From Capniomyces stellatus (Eukaryota; Kickxellomycota; Harpellomycetes; Harpellales; Legeriomycetaceae): 64,000 bases of DNA. Shown one piece after another: positions 23,001-35,206 of this stretch. The translations under genes were made by a program, and so were the position numbers. Numbering within the stretch: position 1 is the first letter of the stretch; each line of letters starts with the position of its first letter. The notes below the pieces were generated by a model. The model saw nothing but the letters and a program-made list of their open reading frames with translations. It was not told the origin of the DNA and did not search any database. The stretch covers positions 1-64,000 of the forward strand of contig LUVW01000030.1 of assembly GCA_001661515.1 (NCBI GenBank). Reading direction: 5' to 3'.

Positions 23001-24118
23001 AAGAAGGAAAAAGCATAGAGACCCATTTTAATGTTTAATTAGAGCGAATATTAGCTTAACCTTATTATAAAAACTAATTGGTATTCAAGACTATAGGCAA
23101 ACTTAATTTGATTGTGGGAGAATAATTACATAATTCAGATATATATATATATATATATACGTTACGGTTTCTGTATAATATCCTTTTACGTAGTTGCGTG
23201 TCATTCTAGGGGCTGACGTGTATTTCGGCTAGTAAGCTTGGTCACCCAGTCAAAAGTAAACGCAGCTATTTTCGAAGCAAATCTATTAAGGTGTTTTAGT
23301 TACAAAGAGTATATTGACGTCAAACCAAACTATATTAGGTAAAATCAACCACAAAAAGAGATGAAGCAATGGTTTTTATAAAGAACCAAAAGCAAACACA
23401 AACAACTTTAATGCTGTAATCTTACAAACTTAGCCATAGATTAAAGTTAAATAAAATATGTCGATTGTAGTCATCCTCAGTAAGCTTAAAAAACGACTAA
23501 AGTAAAATTAAGGCCATTGCTGTTTGGATTTAAGGTCAAATTAAACTTTTTCGTTTTAGCAATTCATGTCCACCTTAAAATTAAGAAAACTTGAAAGTTT
23601 AAAAAGGAAATCCAACAAAATAAAATCAAGCTAAAGTTTCAATAAACCAATATACTTAAATGTGCCACCTTTCTGATACACACACCTTCATACATTTTAC
23701 AAATATGGTTAAATCGAATTATTCAGCAGATTATTCAACTTGAATGAATTTACCAGTGTTGCTTGATGCTCGAAACCACAAAGGTCATCGATAATAAGCA
23801 ATAGCATTACAAGTCCCTCTGAACCGAGTCAACTTTAGTAGCTAGCGGTTTCCCTAAAATACAATTGTTCATTTCTTTCGAGAATATTTAGATATATATA
23901 TATATACATTTTTTATTGAAACCTTTCAAGAATATCTTATTATTTATTGGTTGCTATCTAAAGCTACCAAACAAAACAGCCATCTTCAAAATTTAAACCA
24001 CTAAACTAACCAAGGAAATAGCTGTTACTTTGTAGATTGAAAAAACAGAGATAGCCTTGCATAAAAAAATATTTCTGGATGTATATTTACGAGTATTAAC
24101 GTATGGATATGATAGAGA

Positions 24119-27100
24119 CTAGAGCTCAGAGTCGGGCTCTGATGCTACGTAAACAGCGCAATATACTTTGGTGCTAGTTTCTAAAGAGTGTATCAGTCGT
24201 TCATCGACTCTAGAAACCCTAGCGTCGTTAAAATCGTGCCACACTTTACTTTTCTTATCTTTGATGTATATCCAGTAATGCCCTGATTCTATGTCACCAT
24301 CATGAAGCATTATGGCGTATAATTCGTACTTGAATGCCTTGGAATGTTTAGAATCACCATTGTACATGTATTTGGACAGATCAATGCTATCCAAAAGCTT
24401 TATTGGTGCGTTTGATTTGTATGCTCCGCCACGACTCAAATCGAATTGCGTCCTTTGAACTTGGATTTGAAGATAGTTTGGGAGATCAAGTATGCTCATG
24501 GCCCTAGTGGCTCGAGTTTGTATCGATTTTTGTGCTGCTGATGTCTCAACATCGCTGGGAATCATGCCAATATGGTTTGTTGTGTCCGCTTCAGTGCTTT
24601 CCGATTGTTGATTGGTGGCTGGGTTGGCGCTGTTTTCCAAGCCGTTATTGCTAGAGTACCAGTCAACAACTTGGTCAGAAAAAAGTCGGTCTAAGCAAGT
24701 GGCTATAGTGTTTTCAGACCCATTTGATTCCTCAGCATTTATAATTAATCTGTTAAAGTACTCCTTTTTGACATCAGGAGTTGGCTTGTTTTTCAAATCC
24801 AGGTCTCTAATAAACTCCTGTCTTAATATACCCCTGAATAGCCTATATACACAACAGTAAAAAAAAAAGTGAACCGACATTTCTTTTAGTATTAGTTACT
24901 GCAGAGTAACCACTAGTACAATACATTTATTTTTAGCAAGCTGGATTTGAGGCTAATTAAACCCCAAAAGACGTTTGAAAAGCGGACATTCAAAGTAAAA
25001 TATCAAAATACCAAAGAGTTTATAAATTCAAGTTTATATAAAATAATAACAAAAACAAGTGGTGGGTTGTTAGCTTACAGCTCTACTGGGCTACTAGTAG
25101 TCTCGTTTCCATTGCCATTCTTTTCATGCAGAGTAGGAGGGGAGGCTGATTCCAGGTAGGACTCGATTAAGGCCATACATTCTACAAAAGACACATAGTT
25201 GGATAAATATAAGTTGTGCAGTTACTTTGGAACCAGAGTCCAACGAAAACAAAAACAAAACAAAAACAATCAACATAACTATATATATCGCTTTACCAGT
25301 AATATCCTGTTGAGGCATAAATGCATAGTTTCCATCACTTGATTTTTGTGTATTATCGGGTGTTTGAGTTGGCACATCGATGCTCATGCGGTCCGGCTCA
25401 ATTCCTTCGCTTTCGACTTGATTTCCTGTGCTTGAGTCGTTGGAGCTCGGTTGATCTACTGCCAGTGTAGTTAGCGGCTCTAACACCATTTTTGCCAACT
25501 CAAAGCTTGGCCTTACATACCTTAGTGTTTCCTTGCTGTCGCTCATGCTTTTCTCGCTGTTTAGGGTGTCTAATTGGCTAAAGAGTCCTCGAAGTTGAGA
25601 GATAAATAATATTGACCGCTGGATCCCTGCAGTATTCATGTCTAAATGCCCATCCTTTCTACCTAGAGTTAGCGACTCGTTCCAACTTTCTTTATCTCCA
25701 AACTTTCCTATCAACGCTCTCAACGGCTCAATCGAGTAATAGTACTGCAAGAGCGAGTTCAGGTAACAGGTGTTCCCTATATTCGCAAGTCCAGCTAGGC
25801 ATTTGTGCCTATACGAATTTTTTAATTTAATTTAATTATTATTATTATTATTATAAACGTATAGTTAATGGTTGTAGGTATATAACGGGTTTAGATAATG
25901 TGGTTTTATAGCAGCACTTACATTTCCTTTGACTCTGCCATTGCAGCCGAGTCTAAAGATGCCAGCCTATTAAACAAGACCTCGCTTTTTCGAGTATGCG
26001 CCAGTACTTCCAACTTTGCTTTATGCGTTTTAAACAATGACGGCCTATCGTTGCACTAGCCAAGATACACATAGAGTTATGCTTTGTAAATAAATAAAAT
26101 ACTAAACACATCCGAGTTGGCTCATTAATATGTGTGCTGGTATTTTAAAGCATTTCATTATTGTGGCTCGTAAACGTACCTCAGTATCGAACAAGAACAA
26201 TAGTAGATTATCGTCTATGCTTTTATCAACGGTTCCAAAATGCCCATATGCTAGCTTAATTGCATGGCATCCATATCTCCCTATCCGTTTGTATCGTTTA
26301 TAAATATATCCAAAGTTAAGAATATCGGGTAAAAATACAGGCACTGCTGTACCACAGATAAAATATGGCAAGAAAGTAGCCAAGTATCAATATATTCAGC
26401 TGTAATTCCAAAACTAACCCTTTAACCCCTCTTCGATAAGTTTTGATTTTAGTATGTCGCTTTTTCGTCCTATCCCCAGATCTGTTATGGCATCAAGAAG
26501 CTTGTCTTCGCTTGATGGGTTTTCTGTAACTAGCATATCATATGACCAACATATAACTTCGTCTGAAACAGATCTAGAATAAAAGTTTCAATGGCAATAA
26601 AAAGAAACAGATAAGCTTAAAGTGGTCCAGTAACTCGAAAAAAATATGGGTTTTAACCAGCTTTAGAAATCGACAACAAATATTGTGACAAATAATACAA
26701 CGAATAGATTTACGGTGGTACGCCCAACACAGAGTATGAGGGCGAGTAAGGCTTTAATCCGCTTTCAAATGATTCCAATGTTGCTCCAGCGCGCCGTGGG
26801 ACTATATTGTTAAATATTAGTCAAAGATTATAAAATCATGTCAAGTTATTCTTACACCCAGTTTTAATCGAATGTACCTGCTAAACATCCCCCCGCCTCC
26901 TTATTTATTGCTTCTTTTTTTTAACAAGTAAAGTAAACTGTTTTTTTGCAAACAAGTAATTTGGGGGAAAATAAGAAAAAGAGAAAACAATATTACTTAC
27001 AAAACTTTGCCCCCAGTATATCCGATATTGCTTCTTCAGTCCTGTGCACACCAACTGATCCATCACGCTCCGACTCTAATTAAAATATAATTCAACACAT

Positions 27101-28257
27101 TTATTTCTTAATTCATGTATAATCGCATTACAACTACTAAAAGCCTGGTTTTACAAAGATATCATCAAGTACTATACCAAAAATCCGTTTTCTACCATTC
27201 CCTCCCCCCTTCCTTTTTTTAAAAAAAGGTGAGTAATCCTCAACGCACAAACTTAACTAAAACTTACCTGGAATTGTTAGCTGGGCTTCATAAACTGCCA
27301 CTTGTATCTGCGAAATGCCATGTTTTAGCGTACTTTGAATGTTTCCAAAATCTAATCCATTTATGTCTGGTGGGTAATATGCTTTATCCATCAGTTTGAA
27401 CCCTAGAATCTGCATGATTGTTGTGCTATATTTATACATTAATTCATTAGTATCATCAATTAATGCTGGAATAAAATATGCTAAACCAGTAGAAATGTGC
27501 TATTGGCTTACAATGCGTTGTCAAATCCAAGCCTCGCCTTCGCCTTTTCGTTGTCTGTTCTTATAATTCGCGTATCTCCCTTTAAAGCATTGGTGGCCAA
27601 CACCTTTATCCCATTCAAGGAGGAAATGTAGCTCTTAATTCCAACCTTGTGCTTTTCAAACCCGCCTAGTCCAGCTGAACTGCTTGCCATTTTTCTAGAC
27701 ATTTCAACCAATCTCATTGTTGCTAAAGGAATAGTTGGCTCCAAAAGTTCTATTCCAAATCTACACTTACATCTGCAACATTCAATGCTTTTGCTCTCAT
27801 CCAGAGCGTGTCTTGCAGTGGAAATTTCCTCGATTTTATTCATCACATTATGCCAATGATGTCCATAGATATCAGAATCGCAGTCTCCAAGCTTAAATTC
27901 GAGATTCTGCAAACCTTCAAAATTCTCGCTCTGTGCTATTTTTTTCAAAGCTGAGTTGCCCTCCGGGTCCTTTGTTGCCTCTGCAAATTTGCTTTGCCAA
28001 GCCCCGCCTTCGAATCGAATATCCAATCTAACAAAGCAACCTCCACAGACAGATTTCAGGCAGATTTTGCCATCTAAATCTAAATCCTTGGTGTTTGTTT
28101 TATCCAAAATCATCCCTTTGTCGGTTTCCACCGCACTAGCGGTACTTTCGGCCTCATCTACTGACAAATCGTACCATTTGTGCATTTTGTTTGCCGCGGC
28201 ACTACATTCCCCCAGCTCCTCTGTTACAATCGATGCGTATATTTTACCCACGTTCAT
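24119..28257 (-). CDS. Ubiquitin-specific protease, Ubp2/USP25/28-like
   Basis: Ten exons: 28257-27512, 27425-27268, 27075-27001, 26801-26714, 26573-26419, 26346-26180, 26055-25922, 25808-25297, 25181-25079, 24842-24119. They total 2,862 nt, 953 aa, with frame kept at every junction. The catalytic cysteine box GLANIGNTCYLNSLLQ places the nucleophile at C522. The C-terminal box has SGHYW (H901) and FNDARV (N918). LPNYLQIQVQRTQFD and the YMYNG stretch resemble USP25/28 and yeast Ubp2. Upstream, VLGVPP, then DEVICWSYDMLV and GIGRKSDILKSKL resemble the helical repeats before the Ubp2 catalytic domain. A CRCKCRFGIELLEP segment lies near residue 162. The family removes ubiquitin chains in the cytosol or nucleus. 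The orthology to Ubp2 rather than a sister USP is inferred. Confidence 0.92.
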
Positions 28258-29263
28258 TTTCTATTTCAGTTTCTACTTTATGACGAACCCTTGTAGCTAT
28301 TATATTTATAAAATTTTGTATTCGACTCGATTGATTCTCTCTTGCCTTTCTTTTCTGCTTATATTGGTACTGTGGAGTGTTGTATACTTTACTCCTTTGT
28401 ATCTACAGCGATCTAGAGCTTTCTCTTGGCAAAGTAGATTTATCTAATTGATTTTGTAAAAGTATGCCTTAAAAAATATACAGCTAACGGGGGCATTATG
28501 AAACCAAATAGAACAAGCAGCTTTATGTATTGCGTTTTAATCAACATTTGTAAGAGCTTTGCTGTTCCATTAGTCGAGTCGATTGAGGTTTTCCCCCAAG
28601 ACCAATCAAAGTTGGTATCATTGACCAGCGCTCTAATAATCACAAATCGAGCACCAATTCGCTTATCCATATCTGGTTTTTTTTTACTTATTTTATTATT
28701 TATTTATGTGGTTTACTAGCAACAGAATCAACATAACATAACTTTTTATTAAATATGTCGGTATACAGCTCCCGGTCTTTTAGTTTTGCGTTTTGTTTTT
28801 CAAAACTATTGTATCACATAACGGAATTATAACGCAGGGGTTTCAAAATGTCTCCTCCGATTCATACATCCCTTTATCTCAGCAGCCTTGTGTGAGAAAG
28901 GTCAAGGTATAAACTTGCTCAGGTAAAAGCACCTGCTGGTATACTCGACACAGAATGCTAATTTACTCACCCACCGTCCACTTACAAGTCAACTCCAACA
29001 AAAATCAAACAATTACAAGAGAAAATCAAGCACATCATAACCTTCAGTTGGTGCCCTTGTTTATCTATATCACTCTATATAGATATATTGTCTTTTAAAA
29101 AGAACATTTTGGTTCAAGTTTTCCAACTTTTTACAGACGATTGATTACTTGTTTAGATTTTGTTTAAGCTTTATTAGGAATTTTTTAATGTACAAAAGTA
29201 AAGTTAGATGTTTCAAGCTAATCAAAATAAAAGTATGTTGAACAAGTGGATTTACAATACTAT
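28258..29263. other. Intergenic between deubiquitinase start and H2A 3' end
   Basis: Holds a reverse-oriented fragment of the dispersed repeat 3' end (28687-28735). Directly beyond its tail, a 76-codon minus-strand frame (28670-28440, MDKRIGARF) has no recognised motif. Otherwise AT-rich. Confidence 0.5.
28687..28735 (-). repeat. Dispersed repeat family, copy 4 (3' end only, with tail)
   Basis: On the minus strand it reads GTTGATTCTGTTGCTAGTAA, ACCACATAAATAAATAA, then an A-rich tail ATAAAATAAGTAAAAAAAAA. It keeps only about 40 bp of the element's 3' end, a strong 5' truncation. Confidence 0.7.
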
Positions 29264-29671
29264 TTACATCTCTTGCGATTCCATATCCTTCTTTCCTTTC
29301 TTGGTTGGAAGTAGTGTGGCGTGGATGTTAGGCAGCACACCACCTTGTGCAATGGTTACACTACCCAATAGCTTGTTTAGCTCCTCATCGTTTCTGATGG
29401 CCAGCTGCAAGTGGCGTGGGATAATACGTGTCTTCTTGTTGTCTCTGGCAGCATTTCCAGCCAATTCCAGAATTTCGGCGGTCAGGTATTCAAGCACAGC
29501 TGCCAAGTATACTGGAGCTCCTGCTGCAATTCTTTGAGCGTAGTTTCCTCTCTTCAAGTGTCTGTGAATTCTTCCTACTGGGAATTGAATTCCAGCCTTT
29601 GATGAACGTGTGGTAGATGAAGACTTTGAGCCTGATACTGCAGCTTTTCCTCCTGATTTTCCTCCAGCCAT
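29264..29671 (-). CDS. Histone H2A (H2A.X-type C-terminus)
   Basis: Single exon, 135 aa. The histone fold is full length: [88 protein letters not shown]. It is canonical in the fold (acidic patch and docking region) and not H2A.Z. The C-terminus ends SQEM, matching the SQ-E-hydrophobic motif that ATM/ATR-type kinases phosphorylate at DNA breaks; in many fungi the bulk H2A carries this motif. Start is at 29671, the only ATG before the basic tail. It is transcribed away from H2B, 1,326 bp apart. Confidence 0.97.
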   Translation of the reverse strand: MAGGKSGGKAAVSGSKSSSTTRSSKAGIQFPVGRIHRHLKRGNYAQRIAAGAPVYLAAVLEYLTAEILELAGNAARDNKKTRIIPRHLQLAIRNDEELNKLLGSVTIAQGGVLPNIHATLLPTKKGKKDMESQEM

Positions 29672-30997
29672 TTTCTTTTGTTTATTATATGTATAGTTCT
29701 AGTTTTGTTCGTTTTGGTTAAAGTCAGACTTTAATAGTTTGACTAAGGTAGTATTTTTCTTAATTTTTTTTTAGCAATACTCAAACCGAGAAACATTGAC
29801 ATTTATATACAATTTTCTTGTTTTATTTTTACCCTTTTTCGATTATACCAACAATTACTAGTATAAAAGCTTGGAACCCTATTCCATTAATAACAGTTAT
29901 TTTAAATTGTGCCTACAAGTGCTTAAAATTAGATTATTGGACAATCCAACCTCAACTAAGAGTTTGGATATTTAATGAATTTGGTTTCTTTGCATTCCTG
30001 CTATTGTTTTTCTGCACCTTTACTCAACTTTGTCGTAGATAATTGGAGGGTGGACTTGGATTTATCCTTTTTGGTTTTTTTTTACGATTGTGAGACTCGA
30101 GTTTTTATTTTATTTCGAAGCACTCGAGTTAATAGCATTGTTGTGTCAAGTAAAGCTTAAATTTGGTCTCGACAAATAGAAATACTGCGCCGGGTATCTA
30201 GCGTTATTTAAGCCAATGAATGGCATTTTTTTCTGGTTTAATTCAATAGGTCTGTCGTTAAGTTTGGATTGAATTGGAATTATAAATTCAATTGACGCTA
30301 AAATCGAGTTGAATTTTGAATCGAGTTATAATCGAATCGAGTTGTAATTGAATTGAATTGAATTGAATTGAATTGAAGTAAAATAAAATTTAGTTGAATT
30401 GGAGAACGAGTTTGCTTTTCGCGAAAATCGAATTTCTCATTCCATAGCTAAACTTGGCAAATAAAGATTTTGATTACCAAACATACTGTTATTCCCTTGC
30501 TGCCTATACCCAGTGGTAAAACCAAACTGTTTTTATGCTTTTTATATTAACAAAAAAAAACCAAACCTTTTATTACGCATAGCAATTTCAATTCACAAAT
30601 TGTTTGTCCACAAAGTAACCATTTCGATTTAAGCTAGTCGTTATTGTTTTACTCGCCAGTTAAAGCACCAGCAATAAGGTATTTTTCCGAGTAAAAAAAA
30701 ACATAACAATAATCTAAACAACTGAAAAGTTCCAGAGAGTTCAACTTGGATTAAAATTCAAATTCGTGACTACCTTTAAATATATCCAATAATTACTAAT
30801 TAAATCTAAGCGAGTTGCCTTTAAAAATAAACTAATAAAAAAGTTTTGTTTTTGCTTTTTAGTATTTTTGAAAAAATAATATAAATAGACAAATATTGCC
30901 TCATAATTTTTAACTTCAAAAACATTTGTGTAAAGAATTCCACTTTTTTGTATCGTAGAAAAAAAAAACACCAGCGTTAAAGCAAACAGAACTAAAA
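29672..30997. promoter_or_regulatory. Divergent H2A-H2B intergenic control region
   Basis: This 1.3-kb gap between the two start codons must contain both histone promoters. It includes a GAATT/GAATTGAATTG pentamer run near 30260-30390. I found no motif I could assign with confidence, and a 97-codon minus-strand frame overlapping the H2B start is a shadow. Confidence 0.6.
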
Positions 30998-31354
30998 ATG
31001 CCACCAAAAGCCTCATCACAAACAAAGCCAGCAAAGGATTCTTCAGACAAGAAGGTCAGACGCGCCACCCGCAAGGAGACATACTCAACATACATTTACA
31101 AGGTCTTGAGACAGGTTCATCCAGACACTGGTATTTCAAACAAGGCCATGTCGATCTTAAATTCATTTGTTAATGATATTTTTGAAAGAATCGCTTCAGA
31201 GGCCTCAAAGTTGGCAGCATATAACAAAAGATCAACCATCAGTTCACGAGAAATCCAGACTGCTGTACGACTATTGCTACCAGGAGAGTTGGCCAAACAC
31301 GCTGTCTCAGAAGGAACAAAGGCTGTCACCAAATACACATCGGCTGCCAACTAA
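30998..31354 (+). CDS. Histone H2B
   Basis: Single exon, 118 aa. The basic tail [19 protein letters not shown] is followed by the full fold: [91 protein letters not shown]. The conserved ubiquitination lysine lies in AVTKYTS. It pairs with H2A in the nucleosome core, and the divergent head-to-head layout with H2A allows coordinated S-phase expression. Confidence 0.98.
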   Translation: MPPKASSQTKPAKDSSDKKVRRATRKETYSTYIYKVLRQVHPDTGISNKAMSILNSFVNDIFERIASEASKLAAYNKRSTISSREIQTAVRLLLPGELAKHAVSEGTKAVTKYTSAAN

Positions 31355-31744
31355 AACTCCAACTTTATTTTAACCCACTACATTTTTCGCTAAATAGTTT
31401 ATTGTGTATATCTTGATTTTTCTACTGAACTGTAACTCTTAAAAAATAAATCTATTAACCATTTAAACTTTGGTGTACGGCAGAACGTAGTCATAATTTA
31501 AAGTTACGTTATAATTAATAGAAGAATAGTAATTGAAAATGTGTTTTTATAACTTGTCGGTTCAAGCAGATGCATAATACTTTTGTTTTTACGGGCTGGT
31601 TTTAGGACAGTTTGAGTCAATGTCTTGAAGGCAACAGGGCCCCCTTGCTTTTGACTTCTTGAACCTATATTATTTTGCAAAAGTATTTAACTAACTGGTT
31701 TATAAAGCAAATCGCTAGGAATTACTAACCTTGCAGAGGTTAGT

Positions 31745-32090
31745 GGGCGAGCTCCTGGGAGAGGAGTTAAAACAACCAACCGCCAAGATTCTCAAGAATC
31801 CTGACACCCTCGGCGCCAAGACGATGCTGGCAACAGCGTCGTTTTTGGAGGCCATCCAAAAACCCCGTTACTTGATCCTGTCCAAGCTTAAAGTAGCACC
31901 AATCTCCCTGAACCAATGCCCATCGGGTACGGACGATCTAATTGATCGAAGGGGTGCTGGCTAGTAGAGTTATTTAACATGTCAAAATAGCACAGTGTTT
32001 TATAGTATTTTTATAGTATTGTTTAATATTGTATGTTTTGTTGTGTTGATTTTGTTGCTAGTAAACCACATAAATAAAATAAATAAATAA
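31745..32090 (+). repeat. Dispersed repeat family, copy 3 (5'-truncated)
   Basis: Similarity to the left arm begins near GAGCTCCTGGGAGAGGAG and runs to GTAAACCACATAAATAAAAT with a longer (AAAT)n tail. It corresponds to left-arm positions about 466-806 but has diverged by some 15 percent. The shared frame is open here too, ending QCPSGTDDLIDRRGAG plus TAG. Confidence 0.88.
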
Positions 32091-32688
32091 AACCAGATAT
32101 GAAAAGCGAATCAGTACTGCAGCATTGATTCATCTACTGACATTGATAAAACGGGGAATTCGCTCCCGTAATTCCAATCCAGATAAGCTCAAGTTTCGAT
32201 GCAATTGAGGTTTGGACAACTCGAAAACACAACTCGAATTATTGTAGATTCTAAAGCAGTAACATATCTTAAGCCAAAAATTTATAAATTGAAAAAAATA
32301 CATAGTCTATTGCCAAACGCTACAAACCAAGGCATACAGGCGTAACGGATTTACTACTATACTCGTAACTAGTAAGAGACAGAGGCATGCAAACAAAAAT
32401 TTAAAGTAGGACTGCATGTTTGAGATCTAAAAACAAGGCAACCAATGCCCCAAACCCTATGAGACTTTGAAATTTAATCTCGAAAGATCACTTCTTTCCT
32501 GTCTAATTTTGACCAACAAGAGGTTTTACAATACTTGTTATGTAGACTAGTAAGTACTCCCAGTTTGGATGGGAGTAAAATCATTAAAATTTTGTGTTTA
32601 TTGCAACTGAATATATATATATAAAGCATCTAACAACAAAACTAGATAAACAGCTCCGTGTGTAAAGTACTCCTTAAATTAGAGTGGT
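32091..32688. other. Intergenic between repeat copy 3 and cytochrome c 3' end
   Basis: AT-rich, no gene seen. The first bases after the repeat tail (CCAGATATGAAAAGCGAAT) resemble those after the tail of the 28.7-kb copy (CCAGATATGGATAAGCGAAT), noted in the findings. A short (AT)n run lies near 32612. Confidence 0.5.
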
Positions 32689-33350
32689 TTAGACAGTTTT
32701 AAGGTATGCGATCATATCTACAGAAATAACAAAATATGATTAACAAATATTCCCAAACATAAAAAAAAAATACCACGTAACACACATCACATATCACACA
32801 TTTAACATATACTAGACACCAATGCTTACCAGCTCTATCCTTAGCCTTCTTGAATCCTGCAAACACCATCTTTGTTCCTGGAACAACAGCAGTTGGCTTT
32901 GTAAGATACTTGTCAAGTGTCTCTTCATCCCATGTAAGACCAGAGTTCTTGTTGGCAGCGGTGTAGCTGTATCCATCGACTGACCCGGATTTGCGTTCAA
33001 AGATTCCAGCAAGGGATGGACCAGTTGCATTAGCACCCTATCAAATCCAATATTTTTCAACATTCCCATCAAGCTGTGGACTACACATACAGAATATCCC
33101 GCCAATAATAGAATGTAGACAAAGTAGACCAAGCATAATATGTATGACTTACTGGAGCAACGCTGTGGCATTGTGCACAACGGGTTTTGAAAAGCTTGGC
33201 TCCTTTTGTTGCGTCTCCTAAAGATAGATCACCCGGGCTGAAGATTAGTTACCACGAACCTTTCAAAAACATATCCACCTCCTGTGGCTTTTATTAAAAA
33301 CAATTATAGCCAGAATCCCAAAGTAAATCACGATAATACTCACCTGACAT
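32689..33350 (-). CDS. CYC1: Cytochrome c
   Basis: Four exons, 33350-33344, 33217-33153, 33037-32830 and 32717-32689, give 102 aa. The first exon is only seven bases (ATG TCA G). Introns are 126, 115 and 112 nt. Heme attachment motif CAQCH is at residues 16-20, and the axial methionine is M81 in PGTKMVFAG. The C-terminal helix is [11 protein letters not shown]. The reading frame is continuous through all junctions. It carries electrons from complex III to complex IV in the mitochondrial intermembrane space. The loop [18 protein letters not shown] is a typical variant of the family's GPNLHGLFGRKTG. Confidence 0.96.
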
Positions 33351-35206
33351 TTTTGTTGATATATTGTACTAGTAAATAAAGAATAGTAGTCACAATTGTT
33401 CCAATTTCTTACTGAAACTCATTTATATACAACATTTTCACTTTTTTAAAAAAACTTTAAAAAAGGATGAGGGAAAAAAAAAATTTTATCAGTTTTTCTT
33501 ATCTCAACCTACATTTACACATTTTTATTGGCTAGCTTTGAAAAACAAACTAAAATAAATATACTAATTTGTTAAAGCTCATGAGCACTTGGCACATTCG
33601 CGAATTATAGATAATAATAATTATAAAAATGTGAATCAAGTTTTCCGACTCAACAGATTATTCCTTGAAGTCACAATCTAGCCAATAGGGATTGGCACAA
33701 ATTCACCAAGTTTAATTTGACTCATTCATTTGGTCAAACTCCTCAACATGTTTGGCCTACTTTATCTGCTATAGGGTTGATATTTTTAAAAATGCTGATT
33801 TGTTGATAACTTGCCACTGCAAAAGCTTCTTTTATTTTTGAAGCTAGAACTCGGTTTGAAAAATGCGCTCCAATCTCAAGAGATAATAACATAATAAAAC
33901 GCAACAAATCGCTAATAAAAGTTACTATACCACTAATAAAAGCGATTATACCATAATCAGCGCCTTTACCTTTCTTGATAAAGAAATCTGTCCTCATGTT
34001 CCAGCTAATGTCGCATGCTAATCATGCCATTTTTATATTTAAAAGAATGTGACACCTACATTTTATACCAGGCAAAAAGTTCACAGACTCTTGCCCTAAT
34101 CTTAACAAAAGAGCATTAAAACCAGCATAACCATTTTACACAAATAACAACGGGCTATGTTCTCTTTAACAGAATAAATAAACATATCAGCTCTTGGGTC
34201 TCAAAAACACCGACTTTTAGACCCTTGTTTATTCTTAACACCTATCAATCCGTTTGATTCAAAAAACAATAAACAACGGGTATAACCCCAGGATACCATT
34301 ACACTGATGTATACCTTACTTATTAACTTGTTTGCCCAAACTACCCAATAGCATTTATTTTCAAAAATTAAATACCAAAACTCGAACAAAATACCTAGTT
34401 CTAAACAAGTTAGTAAAGTTGATATTTTTATATATGATAAAACGACCTCAACTAAAATGTCAAAACCCGTTTTACCCCATTCCACCCTTGCACCCTTCCA
34501 CCTGAAGCAGTTTAAGGACTCAACGATATATAAATGCCAAAGGTTTAGCCCCAAAGTGTTAACGCCTTGACCTATAGCAATAATAATAAAACTAGTTCTG
34601 GATTGGAATCACACCACCACATCCACTCTAATTTAGACATTAATGGTCTCTAATCTAAAGCGGGAAATGTAGTGGTATTTGTCTTTATCATTTGTAGTCT
34701 ATCGCTTTACTCCTATTGGTTGTCGACTTTATTTTTAAAAAAACAGTAAATCGTATGATGAACTTGACACAAGACTGACGGCAAAACCGAATGGAGAGTG
34801 CCACAGACAAACGCCAAACGCCAAACCAAACTATGTTATACCAAAAGTTAATCGCGCAATCAGCCAAATAGAGTTATAATTACACTAACACAAGTATCTA
34901 TTTATATAAAAAAAACGCTAGCTAATAAAGACTACATGGCTACTTTCTAGCAAGTGTGCAACATCTTAAATAAAATTTACTCCAGCCAAAACGTGTATTA
35001 ATAATAATCAATCTATTGAACACGATGGTATAAACAAAAAAAAAGCAAACTGTACTACATGCGAAATGTTCAAAAATAATGTACAAGTCTATGTACTGGA
35101 CGGACTTTGTAGTTTCAGTGCTGAGCCATTTTCCTGTTTTAAGTATAACACCGAATATCACAAACCGCAAGGATATAGTTCGTTTAAAAAAGACATAAAT
35201 GATGGC
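33351..35206. other. Intergenic between cytochrome c and the Fused-like kinase 3' end
   Basis: AT-rich. Two minus-strand frames of 84 and 117 codons (33743-33997, 34201-34554) are hydrophobic but show no known motif; I cannot call either a gene. The cytochrome c promoter should lie just above 33350. Confidence 0.5.

Larger units (their letters stand above)
9317..24118. other. Gene-free region of nearly 15 kb; satellite-rich to 20 kb, then plain AT-rich
   Basis: I see no convincing gene. From 9.39 to about 20.1 kb the sequence is a succession of unrelated short tandem arrays, listed separately. The plus strand changes character in blocks: G/T-rich to about 11.3 kb, C/T-rich to 12.0 kb, A/G-rich near 12.3-12.5 kb, A-rich 14-15.5 kb, T-rich 16.8-20 kb. 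From 20.1 to 24.1 kb it is simple T-rich, then A-rich intergenic sequence with only short frames. Long frames here (for example 17427-18065 +) are repeat-driven. Confidence 0.6.

Noticed and set aside
34201..34554. 117-codon minus-strand hydrophobic frame
   Set aside because: No homology or exon signals; hydrophobic frames are common in T-rich sequence read this way.
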